A stretch of DNA of 64,000 nt from Blastomussa wellsi (GCA_947652115.1 OX393573.1:2060857-2124856), one strand, 5' to 3'. Counted from the first letter of the stretch, positions 34,675 through 46,231 are shown. A program made the numbers and translations. Notes: generated from the sequence alone by a model not told the origin.

Positions 34675-36895
34675 ATCGAATCTGTCCTAAGCTTCAACTT
34701 GGGATTGCAGGACAAGACTCAAATCTTGCGCAATGCAAGAGGATACATTTGATTATCTTCATGACCATCAGCCTGAAACAGCTTAACATCATTCAGTTTT
34801 CCGTCTTTGAGCTACCTTAAACAGTCAGTCCTCTATTAGAGAGTTTTAGCAACGACGGCGGTGACGGCAACGAAAACGTCATTTCAAAATGTAACTTCTC
34901 GTTTCTGTGACGCTTTCGCAGTTGTTGAAATCTGTTTGACTTGGAAAATGCTGACGAACTGTCCAGGACCTAACTTACTTTGAACGGCATTAAAGTAAGG
35001 AAAAAGAAAGAAAACTTTGCCGCCATGTGCTCACGTTCTTGAGAAAACATAAAATTTGGTCATTTCACGCTTTTGTTTTGCAGATGACGGCACAGAAATG
35101 TACAAAACTATAAAACGCACGTGCAGAGCAATTGCTTTTGCCCATTAAACCTATTGTTTTGTGGTGTTCTCGTTGCCGTTCCCGTCCTGTTGCTAAATTG
35201 ACCTATTAAGTTGTACAACATGAAAAAATAAATATAATGCGGTGTAAAGCCAACTTAAAGCTGACGTAATCGTCTGTTTTAAGTAGCTTTACACACCCCT
35301 TATGTTTTTTAAAGCTGACCTTTATGCCAGCTTTACACTCCTAATTAAGGCTTGAGTAAATGCATTACTTTAATTCATAGCGTAAAGTTGGTTAACCAAC
35401 TTTCAGAAGATTTAACTCAACTTTAATTTTACGTAAATCTCCATTTTCGTGCTGTGTATAGCATAGGCTTTCAGGCACCTTCGGGCATGACGGGGAGGGG
35501 GGAGGCTGTGACACCCCTGTCTGAAAAACACAATGCTCGTATGTGTTAGTATTAATCAGGTATACAAACGGTCACAAATTGCAGAAAACAAAACTTTTGC
35601 AATTTGCACGGTTATTGAAAAAAAAAAATGGTTCGCCGACTGAAACTTGTGCGAAATCCGATTAAGAAATCTATCATTTTATCATGCTTAGTTTTCTTCT
35701 GCTGTGGCCCGAATCCTGAGTGTTTTCCCGAAACATGTCGATAATTTTCGATACTCTAGGGGGGATGGGGGATGGCGAGGGACCTGCAGCCCCCCTGAAC
35801 TCCCGGCTCGTACGCCTATGGTCACTCTCAGAAACTTCTGGAAATAGAAAATTTAACTCTAAGGTAAGATCAGCCCGATTAGTGTTAACCCGGGGTTGAA
35901 TTTTAAGCTGGGCTTCTTTTCCTTTTGTTCAAAAGCATTTTCTCCGATAGTTTTCTGTATTCTTTTTAGAACATCCAATCATCAAATTGTAGACAAAAAA
36001 GAAGTAAACTGAAGTAAATTGAATTTACTTTTCAAGCTTTCATTTCTGAATTCAAATTTCGCACTAACTCTGGTATCTTTACCCAGCCCTTCGCTTTACC
36101 CCTAGAAAGGAAACCAGGAACTACGCGCGCGAGGGCAAAATAATTTTGACCTCGGTGGGATTCGGGAAATGGCCTTAGGCTATAGTATGGCAAACATGGA
36201 ACTGAAATGAGAAATGGATTACATAATGTACATTTCACTAGCAACAACATCAACAGCAACGACACATGTATATATGAACAAGGACAGACATAACCTTAGA
36301 TGCATCATGAGAAGACCGAACACAACACCTCATGCTTTACTCAAGCTAGGGGTAAACTTAATAACATTAAACAACAGAACAACTTACAGTAACGGAAAAT
36401 CTGACTCATAACAATTAAGAGCTTTGTGCGAAATCTTAAAAATTTCACTCGTCTGGGGACATTTTGACGTTTATGCGTTGCATTTACGAACTTTGACGTT
36501 TCCACGGCAACCAGACAGGGACACTCTTTTGTACTGATTGAATTAGTGTTGCTAATGAGAACCAAAGGTTGTCCCATAGTAATTTCATCAAGCCTTTAAT
36601 AACTTGAGCTGTGAAGTATTAATTTGGCTGCATATTCAAACTTAAATTAAAATAAAAATTATAATGAAGTCCTTGACAAGTGTCATAATCGCAAACGATC
36701 TGACATTACATGTAGTAGAAGCTCAGCTGTGTTCTATTGGAGATCCTTGAATCTGATTGGTTCTCCGACTGTTTTCTATTCGCCGATAGAAAACGATCGC
36801 GCGCACGTTGCTCTTTGAAGGCAAGAATTTTCTTGATTTTCGGCTTAAAAATCCATAAACTGTTAGCTTTTGGGATGCAGTCCCTCGTTTTCTAT

Positions 36896-36927
<32 letters not shown>

Positions 36928-38119
36928 GTATTCGCTCATATTCTCGTATACAGGCTCGTAGTCTAAATATGTTAATTATAACAGTGAATTTGTTTTGGTC
37001 GCCATGCGGTTTGAAAGTAAATCCCTTGTTATTGTATTTGCTGGTAGAAGGTATTTCTATCTCTCTATCTCGTTTGCTCCTCTATGGAGCAATAGGTATC
37101 TACAATTTTCTTCCACTCGTCGTGGTCTTGGGCCTGTAGCTCTATTTCATTCCATAAAAAGAAACGATCTGTTAGACTGAGTATCCACGAAGGGTGAACC
37201 TTCGCAGCACACACCACAAGCAGCCCAACGTAACTATGAGAGCTAGCCACAGTCATCTAACACTAGGAGAATAATTGGGTCAAGCAGCACCTCGTTGAAG
37301 AGGCAATACCATTGGGCGTTGAAACAATAGAGAACACTCCTAAACAAAGCCACTAGTCCTGATAGCAGTGAAGCCTATTGTCAAGCCTAATGAATGAAAA
37401 AAATAGTTTTATACCCATAAGAGTACAAGCAATTTTTGCCAGGGAGTGGACGGAGGGGGGGAGGGTGATCCATTTGCCCAAAAAATTGTCCCAAGTTACG
37501 TTACCCAAATTTCTCTTGCTGCCCAAAATGTCAGTTGCCCAAAAGTTTTTTTTTGGTGGGGGGGGGGGGGGGGAGGGCTGCAGCGCCCCCTCCCCGGCGC
37601 CCCCGGCCCGTACACCTATGTTTATGCCGGACGGGTTTGAGTAAGTATACATTCGAATGTTTATGAGTATAATTTCCTGGTACTGTTGCTGTGTTGTCCC
37701 TCCCCTCCCTGGAGTAAACAGCTTGTTTTGCGGACTAACCGAGCATGGCAAGATCGAAGAATAGATGTAAATTACATTTACTTTGTTAAAAACTCAGTGG
37801 AATCTATTGTTTTCTTTTGTTTTGGTTATGTTTTTTACATGCACGCACAGCTCGGGCTCTAACTAAAGTTTGTTTCACAGATTTTGAAACAGCACTCTTT
37901 ATAACTATGTTTTGTCTTTTTTTGACAATTGAAATTATTATGAAGAATTATTTGCACAATTAATGTTGAATATTCACAGGTTCAGTATACATTAGCGCGT
38001 GACACTCGCGTCATCAAGGGGATTGGAATTATTTTCATTTAGTATACAGTAGTCTTATTCCTTGGCCGATTTAGAGGAGCGTGTGTTTGGGCGAGCAAAG
38101 TGCTACAACTTCTACAGAA
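34675..38119. other. Spacer between PAN-EGF gene and GST cluster
   Basis: I find no supported gene. Contents: a MITE at 34844-35197 and two related G-rich blocks (about 35757-35822 and 37532-37622), both followed by ctgcag...cccgg then cgtac(a/g)cctatg. On the minus strand, 37065-37200 has a weak peptide (AQDHDEWKKIV) that might be the tail of a degraded non-LTR element. The 200 bases before 38120 are presumed promoter/5' UTR of the first GST copy. Confidence 0.5.
34844..35197. mobile_element. MITE-like element (TTTAGCAAC termini)
   Basis: The left end tttagcaacgacggcggtga with cggcaacgaaaacg mirrors the right end cgttgccgttcccgtcc then tgttgctaaa. About 355 bp with no ORF, 170 bp downstream of the PAN-EGF stop codon. 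Confidence 0.65.
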
Positions 38120-39255
38120 ATGTCAGGTTACAAGCATTACTACTTTCTTGCTTTCTTTATGGGCGATAAGGTAAGGCTCATATGAAAGTATGTATTTTTA
38201 AAGCAAAAATAAAAGATTTCCCATATGACAAAACACGATCACTGATCGTGTATCACGATCAAATTCATATCCGAGTGTTTTTCACTTTTTATTTAAGTTT
38301 TGTAAAATAGTTCGTGGCAAAACAAATATAGGATACAAAAGTGTAGTCCCTTAATAAACTTCGAGCATTCCCAATGGTACTAAACCATCCTCCATCCATC
38401 TATTATCTTAAGTCATGATATCACATGTAAAGGCATGATATGTATTTCCGCCGCGTGGTTAGCTGGGTTGGTAGACCGCTGGACTATCGTTCGGAATGTC
38501 TCGGGTTCGAGCCCCAGACCGGACCAACACTCAAGGTCTTAAAATAACTGAGGAGAATGTGCTACCTTTGCAATGACATCTGCAAATGGTTAGACATCAT
38601 GCTAGTCTTCTGGGATAAGTACGAAAAATCGTAGGTCCCGTCTCATGCATCTTCAGTGTTGCGACAAGAAGGGGACGTTAAAGAACCCACGCACTTCTCG
38701 CAAAGAGTAGGGAACGAGGTTCCGAGTGCTGTGGTCTGGCCTCGTTTCACGGGTTGGTGCTTAACATAAGGATAACCTCATTGCACCTTTCCCGCTTGGA
38801 CGGACTTGTCCAAGAAAAATCGAGTATGAGTATGAGTATGTCTGAACTGTCATGCAAGCACAGTCTCGCCAAGTCAATTCAATTTCCATGTACCAACCAG
38901 GGGACCTCTTAGTATATAAAGCCTTTTGTTTTTTTAAGGTCTCCGCACCGCTTACTTCTCTTTTTCCTTTTCTTCTGCTTTTTACTGAATTGATTGTAAA
39001 TATGTGGTGAAATAAACATCGATTGAAGTTTAGTCTTCCTTATTTCTTCTTGTTATTCGTTAGATGAGATATGCTGATATTATTTTCTTCGACGTCTTCA
39101 ACAACTTCTTGGGAAAAGGCGACCCAGCCGTTCCAGAACAGCTCAACAAATGTCCAAAGCTAGCGGAACATTACAAGCGCGTGCGTGATGTCCCCGGAAT
39201 CAAGGCGTGGATCAAAAGGCGCCCCAAAACCCCAATCGGTGGTAGCCAGGTGTAA
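38120..39255 (+). pseudogene. Collapsed sigma-class GST copy (first residues joined to last exon)
   Basis: Exon 38120-38170 reads MSGYKHYYF followed directly by LAFFMGDK, then a GT donor. Exon 39064-39255 reads MRYADIIFFDVFNNFLGKGD and ends TPIGGSQV. In the four complete neighbours, MSGYKxYYF opens exon 1 while FFMGE(Q/K) closes exon 4, so about 130 codons and introns 1-4 are missing between residues 9 and 10. The remaining frame (80 codons) is open and both splice sites look good. The glutathione site (QS pair, Trp39, Lys43) is absent, so it cannot be a normal transferase. The C-terminus differs from the KRPKTDF-type ending of the family. A SINE occupies the single intron. AATAAA is at 39263-39268. 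It could be transcribed; function is unknown. Confidence 0.8.
38449..38842 (+). mobile_element. tRNA-derived SINE
   Basis: The 5' part has a polymerase III box A-like tggttagctgggttggtag and a box B ggttcgagccc about 40 bases later. A ~270 bp non-tRNA body follows (gggacgttaaagaacccacg), and the tail is a short GAGTAT repeat (gagtatgagtatgagtatg). That is the usual SINE layout. It sits in the only intron of the collapsed GST copy. The SINE family name is not assigned. Confidence 0.8.
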
Positions 39256-39262
39256 ATCAAGC

Positions 39263-39268
39263 AATAAA
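39263..39268 (+). terminator. Poly(A) signal, collapsed GST copy
   Basis: AATAAA eight bases after the stop codon of the last exon, unusually close, as expected for a very short 3' UTR. Confidence 0.55.
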
Positions 39269-40056
39269 AACGAAGTTTTGAAGTAACTGCCACAGTGTTT
39301 ATTTGACAAAGATACTATTATATGGCCAAGATTTGTCGCGCAACATTGTTTCGTTGCAAGTTTTGGTCGATGTTTCTCGTTTTTCACCTTGCGTGGTCAA
39401 CTTGTCGCGCAACAAAAATATTTGTTGCGGGTTGAAGAAATTTGTTGCGAAAAGTAGAGCGCGGGTCAACTTTGAGCAACAAATTTTGGCTTTGTTGCTC
39501 GTTTTTCATCAAACTCTCAACGCAGCAAATTTGCTGAAGTTTCGCGACAAGTTGAGGGGTTTTGTATCTCGTATTTCGCCGCCTTTAGGCCCATGCGGCA
39601 TTATAATAGGGATGTTCTACCGGGGGAGGGAGTACTCCTATCAATTTAGGTGTGCCGCAGTTTCCTGAGCCTTGGTAGGGAGCTTAACGTGCACAAAGCC
39701 ATGCCAAGCGCATATATACTCCAGTTGCAAAATAAACAAAACAAACAAAATATCTAATTTTCATTTAGGGGGGCAAAAATTTTTTTTTTTTGGGTGGGGG
39801 CATGGACAACATTGCCAGGGAAAGCAATATTTTTGGTACCGAAATGAGGGAGACTGCGCCACCCAAGTGAAGACTCAATGCTCCATTGCCCGGCCTTCCG
39901 GGTAAGGGGCCAAATTGATTAAAACCAGCAATATCTGTGACCTGTCACGCAAGTGCAGATATCTCGATGGCTTGAAATGCTGAGTCACTCTTGGTCAGCT
40001 GTGCGAGTTGGAGGTGCGTTCGCAGTTGGAGGAGAAAGAGTTTACTGCAGCAGAAT
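39269..40056. other. Spacer and presumed promoter of the next GST gene
   Basis: 39320-39560 is rich in repeated gttgc/gcaac phrases (for example cgcaacaaaa, agcaacaaattttggc), probably a degenerate foldback. A poly-T/poly-G run lies at about 39779-39800. No gene seen. Confidence 0.45.
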
Positions 40057-42496
40057 ATGTCGGGCTACAAGCTTTACTACTTTAACATTCGTGCCAGAGC
40101 AGAGGTATGCCGTCTTGCCTTCGCCGCGGCGGGCATTGATTTCGAAGATATTCGTTTGAACGGCGAGGAATGGGCCAAGGAGAAAGCTTGTAAGTGGAGA
40201 GGTGTCGTTCGCTGTTCGACACGCGCTTTGCTTGTTTTTCCACAACTAAACTAATCTCCTGTTCTATGCATGTTTCACTAGTGCACGTAGTCATCGCATA
40301 TATAGTTAATTTGGTAGTATTTCGTACTTTCAAGTTTACGGTTTATAAAGATGAAATTATCTTCAACGTTTAGAAACGCGTTGTGCTAGCAGCATAAATC
40401 AACCATAAATTTATTTTAAAAACGTAAATATCGATCTAAATTATCGCAGCCAGATTTTTTGAGGCCCCAGGGGGCCCTCAAAGATTTTTTTAATTGTATG
40501 TGATTTGGCAGAATGTTTTAAAAGTGAATAGAGCTGCTGGGTAATGTTATCATTTTGTAATTTTCAATCCAGAAATTACCATTTTTCCACACTTAAAATT
40601 AGAAGCAATATTTGATATTATTAACATATTCCTTTCTTGTTTTAATGTACCTAATTGAGGTGTACACATGTATTTTTGCGCTGGTAGATCACTGGTGGCC
40701 TTATGGCTTGCGTGCTGCCCTCTGAGTCACATGGTCCGGGTTCCATCCCTGACTGGGATCAATAGAGTGGTAAAGTGTGACGTCACAAATATTTAAATTT
40801 TTGATATTATGGGATTCATTGGGATCTTCAGAAAGTACATGATGAAGAATGCCCACTTTTCAAAAATCAGCATCAATTTGGCGGTGGGATATTGGCCCTT
40901 TCATACTTCAGCGACTCCATACAAATCCTTGTAATTTTGTCTCTGTTCTAAACGGTAGGCAAGTGGGCATTCTTCATGTCGGTAAGTCCCATAATTTCAT
41001 AAATTTAGTTTTTGTTACATCATCACTTTACCACTCTATGATCACTGTGTTGGATTTTAAGTTATATATAACAATTACATTATGAGCTGAGCAATAATCT
41101 AATTGTTTCAGTAAAAATCATAATAAATGAATTGTGTCGGTGAAAAAGTTTTAAATCTTCTTTCGAAACTTTGCTATAGCGCGAAGACGTCGCCATTTTG
41201 AAGACGACCTTCAACCACTGCACTGTCATGGCTGATAGTGTGCAGTAGCTCAGCCAATCAGATTTGCATTTGCATTAGTATACTAGTATATTTTTACTAC
41301 TTGCCTTCAGAAGGTCCTTTTGGTCATGAATGTACCACTTTGTTGTTTTAGCCGGCAGGCCTCCACTTGGTCAAATGCCATTCATTGTGACTCCTGAAGG
41401 AAACGTTGTTGCCCAGTCTATAGCAATTATGAAGTACATTTGCAAAACATCTGGTATGACAAACTTTTTATATAGATGCTAAATATTCCTGGCAGTAGCT
41501 GGGTGTGTGTGGGGGAGGGGGGAGGGGTGGTCATTGATGAGGATATTTTCTTTCTTAAAAATGGCCTATCTTAGTACTGATAAGCAAGCTAATAATTTCA
41601 AATATGTATATTAATTTTCTTCATTTCATTTCACTTCACCTCACCTTACTGTATTTACTTTTTTACCCTTTTTTTATGAAAACCCATTTATCCTTCAGTT
41701 TATGAGTTCCAAAATAAGACGAGTGATATTTTCACATTGTGGCTATAAAGCTAATTTCTCCATAATAAGCGGTTCCCTGTCAACTTTTATTTGCCTTTGG
41801 TGACAAATTTATTGCAATAGGGTCTTATAATTACCTTTACATTTTGACCACGAAAACAGAATTTTCATTTATATACCTGTAGAAGCAATGCATTTGATGT
41901 AATATGATATCCAGTTCTAATGGTTCATTTTTTAAATTTATGATAAGCTTTCTATCACCTTAAATTATTAGTTTTATTTATACACGAGTATGCCACCTTC
42001 AACCCCGACTTCAATTCCTCTTTGGTATTAATATTGCAATCACCTTTGAACTTATAAAATGGATTGGTGATATATTGTTGTAAGTGCCCCTTTTTTCCTA
42101 TTGAAAATGGAATTTGGCTTAATGTTCAATTCTCTTTCTGTAACTTTATAGGCTTAAGCCCAACTGATGCATTTGACGAAGCAGTGGCTGATATGATTAC
42201 TGATGGCGTTTCTGAACTCAAGACTGGTGTAATCAAGGCCCATTTTGAAAAGGATGAGGCTAAAAAGGTATCATGTTAAAATTGGGTCATTAACAGGAAG
42301 AAAGAAAGAAAGGACAGTTCATAAAATGTGTCTTGAACTGGGTTATATTTTTGGAGTTAGAAATGATGTAAAGTATATGAATTATATCATAGTTACATCA
42401 TTTCACTCCTCACAGGAAAATATGAACTCAATAAATTGACCTCGCTCCCAATGTGTGGCTTCATAGCTCAGTTGGTAGAGTATCACATCGGTATCA

Positions 42497-42529
<33 letters not shown>

Positions 42530-44216
42530 TGATTTTTTCATGCTTCTTCTTTCCAATTGCTTAAATTGGAAATTCATGGCGATGGTCATTCTTCACCTTC
42601 ATGTAGTTAGAAAATAAAGTGAAGGGGAATCGAAAAAGCGAATGGATATAATAATAAACTCTTAAATTACAGTGTACATATTCAAATTTTATAGATGAGG
42701 TTATTTTCTATTTTGGAAAGATCCATCGAATATACATCGGGCACTATGGGACTGTTTCAATTCAGCTGAGACTTATCTATTGTGTGTGCCCCAGGATGTT
42801 TTTATAATTTTACGGTCTTTGACTCTTGCCTTAATGCGTTGTTGTTTCGTTCTACAGGAGGAACTCACAAAGGAGTTCTTTGAAACCACGCTTCCAGGCC
42901 TACTTAAGAAATTCGATGCTCTTCTGAAAGGCCCCTTCTTTATGGGTGAACAGGTAAGACACATATGATTGTGTACTTTCAAATTGAACAACGAGTGTAG
43001 TTGATTACAGACCAAGTTTGGGTGGGGGATGGGGGTGACATATTTCGGGCTAAGACGGAATTCCGAGTTTTGAGACCCCGTCTAGACATTGAACCCAAAA
43101 TTATACCTTGTTTAAGAATCGCACTTACAAATTTCTCTATGGATAATCTCTGAGTGATTCACGTTAATTGCGCCAACAAAAAGATGGTATAGATCTTTGA
43201 TGTGGTGAAGTTTCTGTTTCTGTAAATTGACTGTATATGCCCAGGTCATTTTAAGATGCCCTATTTAAGACATTAAGTGGTAAAATCGATAACCCAATGG
43301 CTCCTTCCCATAATTCTCATTGTTTAAAGTTTAATACTTAACCAACGGATCTCTTGTTCTTCTCGGGTGTTATTCATATACTTGAAAGAACTGAACTTAT
43401 ATTTCCACTCAGCAACTATTAATTTTTGTACCTCCTTGCTTGCACTTCCATCTCGTCGTGAATGAGATGACCCGATAGATTTCATCTTGGCGAAACTCGC
43501 TGTAACCTAATCTTTGTCGGACTCATTGAGCGGGGTCATGGGCTCCAGATCCTGGCGGCCAACAAGGACTGTGAATGGTTGTTACTTTGTTGTTGGGGCA
43601 GCCCATCCAGGGGAACATTGCTACATGTCAATCATTTCATGCCACAGAATGTGAAGTTAACCCTTCACTCCCAGAATCAGGCTTCGACTAAAAAAAAGCC
43701 TGTGGATGACACCCTAGTGTGTGACCATTCAAATGAAAGCTATTGAGCAGTACTTTCATGCGGTACTGTTTAAATATTATGCTGTACAAAGTGGTTCTAA
43801 CTTTGAAGACTGTGGATGAAACCCTTGTGTGTGACCATTCAAAGGATAACTATTGAGCAGTACTTTCACGTGTTGTGTTTTCGTCAATTTTGCAAAATGA
43901 AATTAAGGATTTTGCCGTTTGATGGTGACCCCATTCAGAGGCTCGTCAAAAAGCGCTTTATCTAAACCACCATTTGTGCTGTTATCAAGCACGTCATGCG
44001 CCGAAATTGCCTTTTGTCACAAGGTTTAATTCTCATTTCCTTTAGCTGACCTATGCTGACATCACGTTCTTCGACCTCATCAGCGGCTTCCTGGGGAAAT
44101 TTGAAGCAGAAAAGCTCCTCGGCAAATTCCCAAAGCTTTTGGAGTACCACAAACTTGTACATGACGTACCCGGAATCAAGGCTTGGCTTGAAAAACGCCC
44201 CAAAACCGACTTTTAA
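40057..44216 (+). CDS. Sigma-class glutathione S-transferase, copy B
   Basis: Cytosolic GST of the sigma (hematopoietic prostaglandin D synthase-like) class, expected to conjugate glutathione to electrophiles or isomerise prostanoids. Exons 40057-40189, 41352-41453, 42152-42267, 42858-42953, 44046-44216; phases 1,1,0,0; 205 residues, a normal length. N-terminal thioredoxin fold: Tyr8 in KLYYF, Arg14, Trp39 and Lys43 in EEWAKEKA, and the AQS glutathione-site pair in exon 2 (GQMPFIVTPEG...AQS). The all-helical C-terminal domain runs from DEAVADMITDG through LTYADITFFD to KAWLEKRPKTDF. All residues I would check are present, so it looks functional. Intron 1 holds a MITE (40762-41039), intron 3 a tRNA-like SINE piece, intron 4 tandem repeats. 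Its 3' UTR forms one arm of a long inverted repeat. Poly(A) signal at 44281-44286. Confidence 0.93.
40762..41039. mobile_element. MITE with TGACGTCA-containing termini, copy 2
   Basis: The left terminus tagagtggtaaagtgtga mirrors the right terminus atcactttaccactcta. The interior shares gaatgcccactttt, aaaaatcagcatc, tgggatattggccctttcat and tttcataaattta with the element at 31971-32282. Flanking gatca at 40757-40761 and 41040-41044 is a likely 5 bp target-site duplication. Confidence 0.8.
42457..42528 (+). repeat. tRNA-like sequence, probable SINE head or pseudo-tRNA
   Basis: 72 bases with a perfect acceptor pair (ggcttca/tgaagcc), a D arm (agctcagttggtaga) and a perfect T arm (acgggttcgaatcccgt). 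The anticodon stem (tcaca/cacgg) does not pair properly and position 33 is C rather than T, so a working tRNA is unlikely. It lies in intron 3 of GST copy B. Confidence 0.6.
43700..43880 (+). repeat. Tandem ~95 bp repeat (same family as 6.3-6.5 kb)
   Basis: Two consecutive units each contain tgtggatgaaaccct or close variants, gtgtgaccattcaaa and tattgagcagtactttca. This matches the block in the BK 3' flank. Located in intron 4 of GST copy B. Confidence 0.65.
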
Positions 44217-44249
44217 ACAAGTGGACTACCCGACGCGGTGATCAGACCG

Positions 44250-44644
44250 CAGGGAGCAGAGGAGTTATGCTTGAAACATCAATAAAAGAAACGTCTTACC
44301 TTCGTTCTTGTATTTATTCTCTTAGTTAAAACCTCATTTGCGAACCAAACATACGTATTCATTTGCGATCGATCGTTTCGAACCGCCATCATTCTGAATA
44401 GTGTCGACCGCTGTGCATTGAGTTGGACGAAGTCCAACGAATGATTTTCGGAAAGCGAAGCTTCGGAAACTAAAGCGACACAGCGGTCGACACTATTCAG
44501 AATGATGGCGGTTCTAAACGATCGATCGCAAATGAATACGTATGTTTGGTTCGCAAATGAGGTTTTAACTAAGAGAATAAATACAAGAACGAAGGTAAGA
44601 CGTTTCTTTTATTGATGTTTCAAGTATAACTCCTCTGCTCCCTG
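44250..44644. repeat. Near-perfect 166 bp inverted repeat over GST-B 3' UTR
   Basis: Left arm 44250-44415 and right arm 44479-44644 are reverse complements with only a few mismatches, separated by a 63 bp loop. Paired phrases are agcaataaaagaaacg-like segments, aacgaaggtaagacg, tttgcgaaccaaacatacg and ctgaatagtgtcgaccgct. The left arm includes the last part of the GST-B transcript and its AATAAA. The loop has two smaller hairpins (ttggacgaagtccaa and ttcggaaagcgaagcttcgg). The RNA could fold into a long double strand. Confidence 0.85.
44281..44286 (+). terminator. Poly(A) signal, GST copy B
   Basis: AATAAA 65 bp after the stop codon, inside the left arm of the inverted repeat. Confidence 0.65.
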
Positions 44645-46231
44645 TGATCAGACTAGCAGATAATGAAGTGTAGACGGTAATAAAGACAACGCTTTTAAGT
44701 CTTTGGTCGTTTGGTGTTTGGTCGTGAGGTGGGGGTGGGGGGATAAATAATTTACACGGGAAGACAACTCTTAAGGTGAAAGCAATTACCCTTAAATTTT
44801 TGACATAGAAAGTACCTTCCACAGAAAATGGAAATCTCTTTAACAAACTCGCGTCCAGATGGCATAGTCCTGAGGGTAATTACTCTCATAAAAATGACGG
44901 GGTGCCCATCATATTTTTTAGGAGGTAAAATCTGTGCATTGGTACCGCTTTTGGGGCTTTTAAAAAAAATGGTAGCAACTAGAGTTGTCATGGTTCCTAT
45001 TAGGGACAATTACGGCCATCGATCTGAAAAAAATGGCAGTAATCGTAACTGTATTTGTTACACAAATAACTTTTATTTTCTGAATTATTTAATTGAAAAA
45101 AAAAATAGTTATGCTAGTCACAGACAACGGTGATTTTGGGACTGGTACCTCTAAGAGGTGAAAATGAATTTGGACCACGCACACAAACTGATAGTCGACG
45201 CATTATTTGCGTTGAACATTGTTTCAAACCTTCCAAAGCGCTCAAATTCGCTATTTTGAGCCGACGAACGACAAAATACAGCACCTGTGGTAACTTCACG
45301 TTTATTTCAACCAAAAAATAAACATTTCTCGAAATAAGTTTTCCACAGTTGCTGGGACGCTTTCAATATTCCCAATAGATTTCTTTGAATTTCGAGCATA
45401 CAATGATTATGACGCACTGCTTTTATGGGTGCCCTGTGGATCAGTCTACCGTTTATATGTAAACGTTGGATGCAGAAGACCATGCAACGAAGAATAACAC
45501 TAGTTGGTTTGTTATTGCCGGATCTCTTGATAGAGAAATGCTCGTAACAGACGTAAATGCTTAAACTCGCGAAGACTCGTTGTGCTCGAATATTCCGAAA
45601 TGCTCGCCATCGGTTGCTCCTCATTAGGGGGCATTTTTACGATTTTTCGGTAATTTGTAACATTTGTATGTGCTACATAGGGACTTTAACGAAACCGTGC
45701 CACGACGGCGACGTCAACGTCAACGAGGATGTCGCCAAACAAAAGATTCAATGAGCAGAACAATAGTCCTGCACGTGCGTTATCCATCTTTGTTCATTTC
45801 TTTGTCGTCCTCTGCAAAACAACGACGTGAAACGGCTAAATTCTGAGTTGTGTTGAGAACGTGAACCGCAACGGCGAGTTTTTCATGTTTCTCGCTTGAA
45901 TTAAATAAGCACTGAAAAATCCAAGTAGAAATTAGCGCTGATACTGATAATCACACTGAACAAATTCTGATATAGTTGCGATATTCTTACGCGAAATTTA
46001 AATGCATTTTTTTTGTGGACGTTATCGTTGGCGTCGACGTGGTGGCTTCGTGAAGTCCCCAGTAACGCCTTGCGTGACGCGTTGCGCATAACGCATAACG
46101 ACATCTTTGTGCCTGCATTTGCATTTGAGAACACTGGCAATCAATCATTTTGCGCTGAGTCATTTGGCCTGATAGCTTTTGAAGGCGTGTTTGAAATACC
46201 GTGTGGACCAAGAGCAAATTTAAAGCTGAAA
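44645..46231. other. Spacer and presumed promoter of GST copy C
   Basis: No supported gene. It holds a MITE at 45680-46059 that ends about 170 bp before the next start codon, so promoter elements may lie in or beside it. A short G-rich run is at about 44725-44745. Confidence 0.5.
45680..46059. mobile_element. MITE-like element, copy 2 (upstream of GST-C)
   Basis: Same family as 9642-10007: termini gggactttaacgaaacc / ggcttcgtgaagtcccc and the interior cgtgcgttatccatctttg. About 380 bp, no ORF of its own. It is the nearest upstream feature to GST-C. Confidence 0.75.

Noticed and set aside
36214..36577. Short ORFs on both strands at 36.2-36.6 kb
   Set aside because: No recognisable domains or splice partners; treated as spacer.
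37065..37256. Minus-strand peptide with AQDHDEWKKIVDTYC, resembling the tail of some non-LTR retroelement proteins
   Set aside because: Only about 15 residues are suggestive and no reverse transcriptase or endonuclease motif is nearby; too weak to call.
40690..40762. Possible tRNA or SINE head with gggttccatccc
   Set aside because: The box B-like phrase is present but no cloverleaf or convincing box A could be folded.
42457..42528. Functional tRNA gene (anticodon GGT by position)
   Set aside because: Acceptor and T arms are perfect, but the anticodon stem does not pair and position 33 is not T; treated as a tRNA-like repeat.
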